Part shown: positions 18,961 to 27,352 of the stretch, in pieces
Numbering within the stretch: position 1 is the stretch's first letter
Layout of the letters: each line of letters starts with the position of its first letter
DNA from: Pseudomonas sp. G.S.17
GTDB taxonomy: Bacteria > Pseudomonadota > Gammaproteobacteria > Pseudomonadales > Pseudomonadaceae
Direction of reading: 5' to 3'
DNA: 64,000 bases
NCBI RefSeq assembly: GCF_038096165.1
Contig: NZ_CP151076.1
Coordinates: forward strand, 62,001-126,000
Notes under the pieces: generated by a model
What the model was told of the DNA's origin: nothing
The model's database searches: none
What the model saw: the letters and a program-made list of their open reading frames with translations, nothing else
Made by a program: the position numbers and the translations under genes

Positions 18961-20105
18961 GGGCTGATCCCCTGCTTGGTTTCGGCAGGTTGGCTGCTTG
19001 AACCGGCAGGCGCATCAGTCGCCATGTGCCGACGCCCAAGGTAAGCCTGGACCGCACTCAGGCTCTGGGCCAGATCCGGCGTCTTCACCGAAACGGGCTG
19101 GTCGCGCATTGCTTCCAGGCGTTCGCTGAGCGATTTGACCTGCGAGTTATCCTGATTGAAATTGCTCAGCAATACGTCCCGCGCTTCCACCAGCGCTCGG
19201 GTGTACACCTGTGGCTCGCCATTCAGCGCGGCCCATTGGGCCTGCTCAATAGCAAGACTCAGCGCCAGACGAACCTGGGTCAGGCTCTGCCCCGCCAGCA
19301 GTGGACGTACGTTCTTGTCGGCATTGAAGTCGATACGGATGTAATGCGAGATTTCATCCCACCACTGCGCCCAGCGGCTGTCTTGATTGTCGCCGGCAGT
19401 CAGGGCCAGCAGCGATTCGCCCTTGTCCTTGTATTCCGGTGCCAGCTCGTTGAGCTGTGCGGCCTGATCGCGCAGCGCGGCCAGTTGCAGGAACAGGCCG
19501 GTCCGGTCCGGCTGGTCGATACTGCGCAGCGCCGCGAGGCTTTTCGCCAATTGATCGCGTGCCGCGAAAGAGCCCGGATCGTCTTGCTCGCGGAGGATTT
19601 CGTCTGCACCTTGCACCAGCGCCTCAGCGCTGTTGATGTCCTGCAAAGCAGACAAGCGCAGGCTGGCCAGACGCAGCAAGTGTTCGGCTTCGGCCAGTCG
19701 CCAGTCTTTGCGGCTGGCGCCCAGAACGGTTTCCAGACGCTGACTCAAACGCTGCTGATCGCCCTGCAATTGCGAGACAAGACGACGGCGCTCTTCGAGT
19801 TCGCCAGCGGCTGGCAGTTGCGCCAGCTGCGTCGAGAGCTGCTGTTCGTGCTGTTGCAAGGTCTGGGTCTGGGCCGCGAGGTCGAGCATTTGCGTGCGTT
19901 GCACCTGATGACTGGCCTGAACCGCGCGCAGCTGCCAGACGCCCCAACCGGCTACGCCAATGCCTGCCACGCCAAACAGTAAAGCCAGTATCACCAGACC
20001 ATTGCTGCGGCTGCCGGAACGCTTCGCGTCAATCGGGTCGGGTGTCGGCGTGGAGTTGACCAGCACCGGTTCGGAATCATCTTTGGGCAAGACTGTTTCG
20101 CTCAC
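18957..20105 (-). CDS. hemX: HemX, membrane-anchored haem-operon protein
   Basis: 382 residues with a GTG start (SETVLPKDD follows); an ATG 18 codons upstream lies within the hemD-hemX spacer and is less family-like. One membrane helix (LVILALLFGVAGIGVAGWGVW, about 40-60) is followed by a long coiled coil and helical domain. Often labelled uroporphyrinogen-III C-methyltransferase, but it has no SAM methyltransferase motifs; the role in haem synthesis is unproven. Located 66 bases after hemD. Confidence 0.9.
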   Translation of the reverse strand: MSETVLPKDDSEPVLVNSTPTPDPIDAKRSGSRSNGLVILALLFGVAGIGVAGWGVWQLRAVQASHQVQRTQMLDLAAQTQTLQQHEQQLSTQLAQLPAAGELEERRRLVSQLQGDQQRLSQRLETVLGASRKDWRLAEAEHLLRLASLRLSALQDINSAEALVQGADEILREQDDPGSFAARDQLAKSLAALRSIDQPDRTGLFLQLAALRDQAAQLNELAPEYKDKGESLLALTAGDNQDSRWAQWWDEISHYIRIDFNADKNVRPLLAGQSLTQVRLALSLAIEQAQWAALNGEPQVYTRALVEARDVLLSNFNQDNSQVKSLSERLEAMRDQPVSVKTPDLAQSLSAVQAYLGRRHMATDAPAGSSSQPAETKQGISP

Positions 20106-20171
20106 GTATCCATCCTTTGCATTTGGGCGTAATCGACTGAACGACAGCAGGTCGATCAATGCGGCTGAATT

Positions 20172-20945
20172 TCACAAAATCTGCACGGGTCCGGGTTGTT
20201 CCCGCAACGCCGCCAGTAAGGCCGCGGCATTCGCTCCCCGGCAATTCACAACTGTTCGAGCCCCGGCCTGCGTCGCCAGTTCAGCGACGCGAGGGCTCGG
20301 TACAAATAAAGGCAGCTGCGCCAATTCAGGCCAGGCGTCGCCCGCCAACTGACGCAAGTGTTCAAACCCCTGTCCACTGCTGACCACCAGCGCGTTCAAG
20401 CGTTCCGCCTTCACACGCTGCATGAGCGTCGACGGTGAGTACTGCGGCAAGTTGCGGCGGTATAGCGGCAGGTAGTCGACACTAGCACCCAGCTGCCGCA
20501 AACGCTCGGCCAAAAGCTCACGGCCGTCTTCGCCACGCAGGATTAGCACACGGCTTGCGGGCAAGGCGACGGCGTGTTGCAGCTTGGGCAGATCTAGCAA
20601 GGCTTCGCTGTCATCGCCCTGTTCGGGCCAGCTGACATCCAGATTATGTTCCTGCAACAGCTGCGCGGTGCCCTCGCCGACCGTGAACCATGGCTGGATC
20701 GGCGGCACCGGCCACAGCTCGTCCAGCAATGCCAGGCCCAGGCGTGCGGCGGGTTTGCTGACCACAATGACGGCGCTGTAGTGATCGAGATCATCGAGTA
20801 TCGAACGCTGCGCGGGGCTGAGCGGTACAGGTTCGATTTCAAGCAGTGGCAGGCTGCTGCTGAAGATGCCGAGATCGGCGAGCGTCTGCGCCAGCGCTGC
20901 CGACTCTTCAGCCGGCCGGGTCAGCAGCAGTCGCCAGCCGGTCAT
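20172..20945 (-). CDS. hemD: Uroporphyrinogen-III synthase
   Basis: 257 residues. Cyclises hydroxymethylbilane to uroporphyrinogen III with inversion of ring D, in the cytoplasm. The family is sequence-divergent; the N-terminal [17 protein letters not shown] and the [10 protein letters not shown] segment near residue 190 fit. The start codon overlaps the hemC stop (4 bases), supporting the operon assignment. Confidence 0.93.
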   Translation of the reverse strand: MTGWRLLLTRPAEESAALAQTLADLGIFSSSLPLLEIEPVPLSPAQRSILDDLDHYSAVIVVSKPAARLGLALLDELWPVPPIQPWFTVGEGTAQLLQEHNLDVSWPEQGDDSEALLDLPKLQHAVALPASRVLILRGEDGRELLAERLRQLGASVDYLPLYRRNLPQYSPSTLMQRVKAERLNALVVSSGQGFEHLRQLAGDAWPELAQLPLFVPSPRVAELATQAGARTVVNCRGANAAALLAALREQPGPVQIL

Positions 20946-21883
20946 TCAGGGTCCGCCTCGCCGTAAACGGCTTTGAGGATTTTCGCGGCACCCTGAGCCA
21001 GCAATGCGTCAGCGACCTGCACGCCCAACGCCTGGGCCTGGGCCTGTGGCGCGCGGGCCTCGGCGTGCAGCAGCACGGCGCCGGAAGGATCGCCGACCAG
21101 GCCGCGCAACCAGATCTGATCGCCTTCGAGCACGGCATAACAGGCGATGGGAACCTGGCAACCGCCATTGAGGTGTTTGTTCAGGGAGCGCTCGGCAATG
21201 ACCCGCACGGCGGTGTCCGCGTGATGCAACGGCGCGAGCAAGGCGTGAATCTGCGCATCGGCGCTGCGGCACTCGATGCCAACCGCGCCTTGGCCACCGG
21301 CTGGCAGGCTGTCGTCGACGCTGATGCTGGCGGTGATCCGGTCTTCGAAACCCAGACGAATCAGGCCAGCGGCAGCAAGAATGATCGCGTCATATTCACC
21401 GGCATCGAGCTTGGCCAGCCGGGTGTTGACGTTGCCACGCAGAAAATGAATGGTCAGGTCCGGACGCCGCGCCAACAGCTGCGCCTGACGACGCAGGCTC
21501 GACGTGCCGACGATGCTGCCGGCAGGCAGCTGCTCAAGACTGGCGAAGTTGTTGGAGACGAACGCGTCGCGCGGGTCTTCACGCTCGCAGATGCAGAACA
21601 GCCCCAGGCCCGGCGGAAAATCCATCGGCACGTCTTTCATGGAATGCACGGCGATGTCGGCCGTATCTTCCAGCAAGGCGGTCTCCAGCTCTTTGACGAA
21701 CAGGCCTTTGCCGCCGATTTTCGACAGCGGGGAATCGAGCAGTTTGTCGCCGCGGCTGACCATGGGCACCAGCGTCACGATCAAGCCGGGATGAGCCTGC
21801 TCCAACCGGGCTTTGACGTATTCGGCCTGCCAGAGGGCTAGCGCACTTTTGCGAGTGGCAATGCGAATTTCGCGAGAGGACAT
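20942..21883 (-). CDS. hemC: Hydroxymethylbilane synthase (porphobilinogen deaminase)
   Basis: 313 residues, typical length. Polymerises four porphobilinogen units using a dipyrromethane cofactor attached to the cysteine in [12 protein letters not shown] (about Cys242). Other family marks: [19 protein letters not shown] at the N-terminus, [18 protein letters not shown] and LRGNVNTRL. First gene of hemCDXY; an inverted REP-like pair lies upstream, between it and algR. Confidence 0.97.
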   Translation of the reverse strand: MSSREIRIATRKSALALWQAEYVKARLEQAHPGLIVTLVPMVSRGDKLLDSPLSKIGGKGLFVKELETALLEDTADIAVHSMKDVPMDFPPGLGLFCICEREDPRDAFVSNNFASLEQLPAGSIVGTSSLRRQAQLLARRPDLTIHFLRGNVNTRLAKLDAGEYDAIILAAAGLIRLGFEDRITASISVDDSLPAGGQGAVGIECRSADAQIHALLAPLHHADTAVRVIAERSLNKHLNGGCQVPIACYAVLEGDQIWLRGLVGDPSGAVLLHAEARAPQAQAQALGVQVADALLAQGAAKILKAVYGEADPE

Positions 21884-21990
21884 GAATCAATCCGTACTTG
21901 ATGGTTGCCACGGATAATAACAGCTCAGGCAAAACGACTCAGTGCTGTGTGAACAGAGCGTTGTGGAGGGTTGATCCTGGTCAAGAAAAT

Positions 21991-22083
21991 TGTGGGAGCG
22001 AGCTTGCTCGCGAAGGCGCTGGTCCTGCCAACACCTGGGCGAACCTGAAATACCGCCTTCGCAAGCAAGCTTGCTCCCACAAA
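21991..22083. repeat. Inverted repeat pair (TGTGGGAGCGAGCTTGCTCGCG type)
   Basis: Arm GTGGGAGCGAGCTTGCTCGC at about 21992 and inverted arm GCAAGCAAGCTTGCTCCCAC at about 22061, with about 50 bases between. This is a common Pseudomonas fluorescens intergenic palindrome, here between algR and hemC and possibly acting as a transcript end for algR. Confidence 0.8.
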
Positions 22084-22091
22084 AGTTAAAT

Positions 22092-22838
22092 CTAGAGCTG
22101 CTGCATCATCTTGCGCACCCCGGCCACATGCCGACGACTGACGATCAATGCATCGCCATTGAGACCTTTGAGAAACAACTGAAAATGCCCCAAAGGTGTT
22201 CTCTGCAAGCGTTCGATTCGCTCGCGCGCAACCAGCGCGTTGCGGTGGATACGCACGAAGCGGTCGCCGAACTCGTCTTCAAGAGCCTTCAATGGCTCGT
22301 CCAGCAGCACTTCACCCCCCTCGTGACGCAAGGTGACGTATTTGTGATCTGCGATGAAAAAGATCACCTGATCCAGCGGGATCAGTTCAATGCCTTTGCG
22401 GGTGCGCGCGCTGATATGGCTGCGCGGGCCGTTGCCGCTTTCGGCAGCAGGGCGGGTCATCGCCGCCAGTTGCACGCGATTGGGGCGTTCGGCCTTTCTG
22501 AGCGCTTCCACTAAATGCTCGGGGCGCACAGGTTTTACCAGGTAGCCAACAGCGCTGACCTGGAAAGCATCAAGGGCAAACTCGTCGTGTGCAGTACAAA
22601 AGACCACGGCGGGCGGGTTTTCGCGCTCGCACAATTTTGCTGCGACTTGCAGGCCATCGATGCCCGGCATACGAATATCGAGTAACACGATATCCGGCTT
22701 GAGGCTGTCGATCAGCGTCAAGGCTTCCTCGCCATTGGCGGCGCTAGGTTCCAATACCCGGTAACCCTCGATTTCGCCGACCAATCGGCTCAGGCGTTCG
22801 CGGGCCAGGGGTTCGTCATCAACGATCAGGACATTCAT
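22092..22838 (-). CDS. algR: LytTR response regulator AlgR
   Basis: 248 residues, the same length as P. aeruginosa AlgR. Receiver domain with VDDEP and the phospho-acceptor Asp54 (VLLDIRMPG); C-terminal LytTR DNA-binding domain (about 140-245; IHRNALVARERIERLQR). Regulates alginate, twitching and virulence genes in Pseudomonas. Start chosen at [10 protein letters not shown]; it overlaps the algZ stop by 4 bases, so kinase and regulator are translated together. Confidence 0.96.
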   Translation of the reverse strand: MNVLIVDDEPLARERLSRLVGEIEGYRVLEPSAANGEEALTLIDSLKPDIVLLDIRMPGIDGLQVAAKLCERENPPAVVFCTAHDEFALDAFQVSAVGYLVKPVRPEHLVEALRKAERPNRVQLAAMTRPAAESGNGPRSHISARTRKGIELIPLDQVIFFIADHKYVTLRHEGGEVLLDEPLKALEDEFGDRFVRIHRNALVARERIERLQRTPLGHFQLFLKGLNGDALIVSRRHVAGVRKMMQQL

Positions 22839-23917
22839 ATTGCTCTGGCTTCCTGCGTGAGTCTCGCACAAGGATAGCGTAGACAGGTGAAGTGACGACC
22901 GTCACGGCGCTCCACGCTCAGACTGGCGTGCGGGCCAAAAAGTGCCGTAATGCGTGCACCGATATTTACCAGGGCCTGTTGAGTACCGTTGGACGTCTGC
23001 CGGGTGGCAACTTCGTCATAGGGATTGCTGACACACAATATGAACACTCCCTTTTTATAGTCCGCTTCCACCTTTATGACACCACCTTCCACGCGAGGTG
23101 CGATTCCATAAAGCAAAGCGTTCTCCAGTAATGGCTGCAAGGTTAGCTGGGGAATTGGCAAGTCGTCTGGAATTGCACTCACCGCCCAGTCCAACTGTAG
23201 ACGCTCGCCAAGCCGATATTGCTCAATCGATAAATATCGTTTCGCCAATTCCAGTTCATCACGCCACGTCACCAGGCTGCCCGGCTTGGCCAGACTTGCC
23301 CGAAACAGGTCCGACAGATCCAGCACCGCCTGCTCGGCCTTGGCGGGATCGCTCACCACCAGGCTGGCAATACTATTGAGCGTATTGAAAAGAAAGTGCG
23401 GGCGGATCCGTGCCTGCAGCGATTCGATACGGGCGCGCAGTTCGGCCTGTTGCTGTTTGCGCCACTGACTTTGCAGGTAAAAATAACGCAGCATCAATGC
23501 CGACATGATCAGCGCAATCAGGGCGTAGCGCAGATAGCGTTCGACCACGCCGCCCGGATTGAGCCTGCCGGTCAGCTGGCAGATGTCGGTGACCGCCGTG
23601 CAGATCAACGTCAGCGCCACCACCAGCAGACAGCCGATCAGCCCCGCCATGCCAGCGGGCAGGCGCGCCAGCCAGGGGCGCAGGCCGCATAACAACGCGG
23701 CGGACAGCAGGACGATCCATTGCACGAACAGCGACATCAGGGCCAGACGCACCCAGTCGAAACCGGTGTGCATCGGCTCGACCAGCACCAGCACGATCAC
23801 CAGCAGTTCCGCGAGCAGCACAAGTACCAGCAGCGCCTGGGGCAGGCACAGTTCAGGCAGGAAGAATTCCTTGCCTTGTTCGTCAGGCTGGCGGTGCTTG
23901 AGGGGATCATTTCGCAT
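22835..23917 (-). CDS. algZ: LytS-like sensor histidine kinase AlgZ/FimS
   Basis: 360 residues. Four or more N-terminal membrane helices (about 25-150) are followed by a His_kinase domain of the LytS type: [18 protein letters not shown] with His174, and an ATPase region ([19 protein letters not shown]). As in this family, the usual G-boxes are atypical. Cognate partner of AlgR. Start taken at [10 protein letters not shown] by family length. Divergent from argH (111 bases). Confidence 0.93.
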   Translation of the reverse strand: MRNDPLKHRQPDEQGKEFFLPELCLPQALLVLVLLAELLVIVLVLVEPMHTGFDWVRLALMSLFVQWIVLLSAALLCGLRPWLARLPAGMAGLIGCLLVVALTLICTAVTDICQLTGRLNPGGVVERYLRYALIALIMSALMLRYFYLQSQWRKQQQAELRARIESLQARIRPHFLFNTLNSIASLVVSDPAKAEQAVLDLSDLFRASLAKPGSLVTWRDELELAKRYLSIEQYRLGERLQLDWAVSAIPDDLPIPQLTLQPLLENALLYGIAPRVEGGVIKVEADYKKGVFILCVSNPYDEVATRQTSNGTQQALVNIGARITALFGPHASLSVERRDGRHFTCLRYPCARLTQEARAI

Positions 23918-24028
23918 CGGCTCAGTCTCAACGTTGCGGTGGTCAGCGGCAAGCCGGCGCGCAATAAAAAAACTGCAACCTGTTATTATCGCGGGCACGC
24001 CAATTTCAGCAGATCAACGAGCGAATCC

Positions 24029-25423
24029 ATGAGCACCGACAAGACCAACCAGTCCTGGGGCGGCCGCTTCAGTGAACCCGTCGACGCCTTCGTCGCGCGC
24101 TTCACCGCCTCCGTCACTTTCGACCAACGCCTTTATCGCCACGACATCATGGGCTCGATTGCCCACGCCACGATGCTGGCCAAGGTCGGCGTTCTTACCG
24201 ACGCCGAGCGCGACACCATCGTCGAGGGCCTGAACAGCATTCGGGCCGAGATCGAAGCGGGCAGTTTCGACTGGCGCGTCGATCTGGAAGACGTGCACAT
24301 GAACATCGAAGCGCGCCTGACCGACCGCATCGGCGTCACCGGCAAGAAGCTGCACACCGGCCGCAGCCGCAACGATCAGGTTGCTACCGATATCCGCCTG
24401 TGGCTGCGCGATGAGATCGACCTGATCCTCAGCGAAATCACCCGCCTGCAACAAGGCCTGCTGGGCCAGGCCGAGCGTGAAGCCGAGACCATCATGCCGG
24501 GCTTCACCCACTTGCAGACCGCGCAGCCGGTGACGTTCGGTCACCACATGCTGGCCTGGTTCGAAATGCTCAGCCGTGACTACGAGCGTCTTGTGGACTG
24601 CCGCAAACGCTTGAACCGCATGCCCCTGGGCAGCGCGGCACTGGCCGGCACGACGTACCCGATTGACCGCGAACTGACCTGCAAGCTGTTGGGTTTCGAC
24701 GTCGTGGGCGGCAACTCCCTGGACAGCGTGTCGGACCGCGACTTCGCTATCGAATTCTGCTCTGCGGCGAGCATTGCGATGATGCACTTGTCGCGCTTCT
24801 CCGAAGAGTTGGTGCTGTGGACCAGCGCGCAATTCCAGTTCATCGATTTGCCTGATCGTTTCTGCACCGGCAGCTCGATCATGCCGCAGAAGAAAAACCC
24901 CGACGTGCCGGAACTGGTGCGCGGCAAGAGCGGCCGGGTGTTCGGCGCCTTGATGGGCCTGCTGACCTTGATGAAGGGCCAACCGCTGGCCTACAACAAG
25001 GACAACCAGGAAGACAAGGAACCGCTGTTCGACGCTGCCGACACCCTGCGCGATTCGTTGCGGGCGTTTGCCGACATGATCCCGGCGATCAAGCCCAAGC
25101 ACGCCATCATGCGTGAAGCCGCGCTGCGGGGTTTCTCCACCGCGACCGATCTGGCGGATTATCTGGTGCGTCGCGGCCTGCCATTCCGTGATTGCCACGA
25201 AATCGTCGGTCACGCTGTGAAATACGGCGTGGAAAGCGGCAAGGACCTGGCGGAAATGAGCCTGGAAGAGTTGCGCAAATTCAGCGTTCAGATCGAGCAG
25301 GATGTATTTGCCGTGCTGACGCTGGAGGGTTCGGTCAACGCCCGTAACCACATCGGCGGCACCGCACCGGCACAGGTCAAGGCCGCAGTGGTACGTGGTC
25401 AGGCGTTGTTGGCGGCGCGTTAA
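24029..25423 (+). CDS. argH: Argininosuccinate lyase
   Basis: 464 residues, usual length. Last step of arginine synthesis: splits argininosuccinate into arginine and fumarate. Fumarase/aspartase superfamily signature [12 protein letters not shown] at about 281, with [13 protein letters not shown] near 113 and [10 protein letters not shown] near 155. Start [17 protein letters not shown] is the family N-terminus; the longer open frame upstream overlaps algZ and is not coding. Confidence 0.97.
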   Translation: MSTDKTNQSWGGRFSEPVDAFVARFTASVTFDQRLYRHDIMGSIAHATMLAKVGVLTDAERDTIVEGLNSIRAEIEAGSFDWRVDLEDVHMNIEARLTDRIGVTGKKLHTGRSRNDQVATDIRLWLRDEIDLILSEITRLQQGLLGQAEREAETIMPGFTHLQTAQPVTFGHHMLAWFEMLSRDYERLVDCRKRLNRMPLGSAALAGTTYPIDRELTCKLLGFDVVGGNSLDSVSDRDFAIEFCSAASIAMMHLSRFSEELVLWTSAQFQFIDLPDRFCTGSSIMPQKKNPDVPELVRGKSGRVFGALMGLLTLMKGQPLAYNKDNQEDKEPLFDAADTLRDSLRAFADMIPAIKPKHAIMREAALRGFSTATDLADYLVRRGLPFRDCHEIVGHAVKYGVESGKDLAEMSLEELRKFSVQIEQDVFAVLTLEGSVNARNHIGGTAPAQVKAAVVRGQALLAAR

Positions 25424-25447
25424 TAGTTCGGCTTGTGGGAGAAACTT

Positions 25448-25540
25448 TGTGGGAGCAAGCTTGCTTGCGAAAGGGTCAGGGCATCCAACGCATCTTTCAG
25501 CGTTCAGACGATTGCCTTCGCGAGCAAGCTCGCTCCCACA
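25448..25540. repeat. Inverted repeat pair between argH and GST gene
   Basis: GTGGGAGCAAGCTTGCTTGCG and its inverted partner CGCGAGCAAGCTCGCTCCCAC, about 50 bases apart. Same repeat family as at 21991-22083; lies between two convergent genes. Confidence 0.8.
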
Positions 25541-25568
25541 CAAGCCTCGCTCCAACGGGTAATACCTG

Positions 25569-26225
25569 TTACGGCCTCACCCGCTCGAGAAACGCCGGAA
25601 GTTCGGCGTCCTTGTCGATGGCGATGCGTTGCACGTGAGGATTTTGCGCCAGACGTGCGAGCAGTGCCCGAGCGCAGGGCATGTCTTGCAGATAATCCGT
25701 ATCAAACAACTGTTTGCCCACTGACCGGGCCAGGTCGACGCTGTACAGAAAGTACAGATCCGCCACGCTAAAAACCTCTCCCGCGACATAAGGTGCGAAG
25801 CGCGCACGTTGCTTCAACGCCGCAAAACCCTTGATCAGATCCCGCTGAGCCTTGTCCTTCAGCGCCTGAGGCGTCGGCCTGCCGCCGAAAAAGACTTCGA
25901 CGTAGCAAATACGCGCCGGTAGCTCGATATACAGCTCGATTTCCTTGGCCAGCGTCCAGACTTGCGCACGTTCGAACGGGTCTGCGGGTACCAGGCCGTG
26001 GGCCGGATAGACTTCCTCCAGATAACTCAGGATGACGTCCGTTTCGCTGATAAAACCCTGCGCGGTTTGCAGGATCGGCACCTTGCCCCGGGCGCTGATG
26101 GCCAGGACAGCGGGGTTCTGGCAGCCATGCAAAGGGATCGTTTCGAAGGGCAGTTGCTTCTCCAGCAGCGCCAGTTTGACCATGTTGAAATAATTACTCG
26201 CGGCAAATCCATACAGCTTCAGCAT
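25569..26225 (-). CDS. Glutathione S-transferase family protein
   Basis: 218 residues. N-terminal thioredoxin-like domain (MLKLYGFAASNYFNMVKLALLEK, then GKVPILQTAQGFISETDVIL with the E-[ST] glutathione-binding pair) and an all-helical C-terminal domain (FSVADLYFLYSVDLARSV). Cytosolic conjugating or isomerase activity is likely, substrate unknown. Convergent with argH. Confidence 0.9.
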   Translation of the reverse strand: MLKLYGFAASNYFNMVKLALLEKQLPFETIPLHGCQNPAVLAISARGKVPILQTAQGFISETDVILSYLEEVYPAHGLVPADPFERAQVWTLAKEIELYIELPARICYVEVFFGGRPTPQALKDKAQRDLIKGFAALKQRARFAPYVAGEVFSVADLYFLYSVDLARSVGKQLFDTDYLQDMPCARALLARLAQNPHVQRIAIDKDAELPAFLERVRP

Positions 26226-26427
26226 TGCGGGCCTCCTGACCGGTTAAGACTCAAGTCCTTGAACGGTATGGATTTTAATGGATTTTCAAGGGTTGGAGAG
26301 GCAACGAGGCACTGCGCTGGCAAATTCAGAATTGGCTGTCAGAACACTCCTGCAACGTTTCCCGAGTCTGTGAATCACTCTGGCGCCCAATACGGGTAAA
26401 CTGGCGGCCATTTCCGAGGAGCACGCC

Positions 26428-26703
26428 ATGACCGACGCCATCGACAACGACGAAGAAGAATTCGCAGAATCGACCCTGATCCAGGCCATCGAGAACCAGA
26501 TTGAAAGCGACAATCCGCCCGCCGCCAAAGCCACGTTCAACAAGTTGACCCTGGTGGGCTACGAGCGAGAAGAGATCCTGCAACTGATGGCCCATGTCCT
26601 GGCCGTCGAGATCGATGCGCTGCTGGAAGCAGACCGCGCGTTTGACACCGAGTGGTATGAACAGGCGCTGCGCAAGCTGCCCGAGCTGCCGCCAGAGGCA
26701 TGA
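26428..26703 (+). CDS. Conserved hypothetical acidic protein
   Basis: 91 residues, strongly acidic N-terminus (TDAIDNDEEEFAESTL), no signal peptide or membrane segment, predicted helical. GAGGAG lies upstream of the ATG. Its place between argH and cyaA and its clean start support a real gene; a short conserved Pseudomonas protein of unknown function. No domain recognised. Confidence 0.75.
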   Translation: MTDAIDNDEEEFAESTLIQAIENQIESDNPPAAKATFNKLTLVGYEREEILQLMAHVLAVEIDALLEADRAFDTEWYEQALRKLPELPPEA

Positions 26704-26915
26704 TCCGGCTCGATTGACGGCCCTCAAGATAAGCCCTGCAAAAATTTCAGACTGTGGCTACACTGCAAATGCCCCGCTGCCATGAAACACCCCGGGGCTG
26801 TCACGCCAAGCCAGCCTTAACGGTCATCCAGAACCGACAAGCGCAGCACAGACCTGTCGATTCCAGAGAGCCCGCCGGCCAGCGCGGCGTATCACTACAA
26901 AAGTCTGGAGCACCT

Positions 26916-27164
26916 ATGTCGTATACCCCTGAGTTGGTTGCCGAACTGGAAATCCTCGCACTGTTTAATCTGGGCAATACCCTTGAAGGGCTCAAAGTCC
27001 ACCACGTTGCTGCCCCGACCGCCATTGCCGCTGCCCAAAGACTCTTCGAAAAAGGACTGACCACGCAGGTCGATGGAGGCTATCTGACAAGCCTGGGGCT
27101 TGAAGCCGCTCAACACGCCCAGTCGTTGCTGACCATACTGAACGTAGCCAAAGAAGCCGCTTGA
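26916..27164 (+). CDS. TIGR02647 family protein
   Basis: 82 residues from MSYTPELVAELEILALFNL. This small helical family (YTPELVAEL...LTTQVDGGYLTSLGLEAAQHAQ) is found in Pseudomonas and relatives and has no known function. GGAG lies about 7 bases upstream of the ATG; the longer open frame upstream lacks family similarity. Confidence 0.85.
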   Translation: MSYTPELVAELEILALFNLGNTLEGLKVHHVAAPTAIAAAQRLFEKGLTTQVDGGYLTSLGLEAAQHAQSLLTILNVAKEAA

Positions 27165-27173
27165 GCTCAGACA

Positions 27174-27207
27174 GGGTCCGCCAGCAAAAAAGCTCTGACG
27201 GACCCTT
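27174..27207 (+). terminator. Possible terminator upstream of cyaA
   Basis: GGGTCCG-CCAGC / GCT-CTGACGGACCC imperfect stem with an A-rich loop, 10 bases after the TIGR02647 gene. The T-run is poor. Confidence 0.45.
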
Positions 27208-27352
27208 CATTTACAAAAACTGCGGCCGATAGAAAATTGGCGCCAGAACAAAAACCTCGCTGAAGGTGTTCGCTTTCAGACTGTAACTGCCCGCCGTCAC
27301 GTTCATTCTGAATGATCACCCTTACGAGCTCCGGCAGCCGGTTTGAATTGCG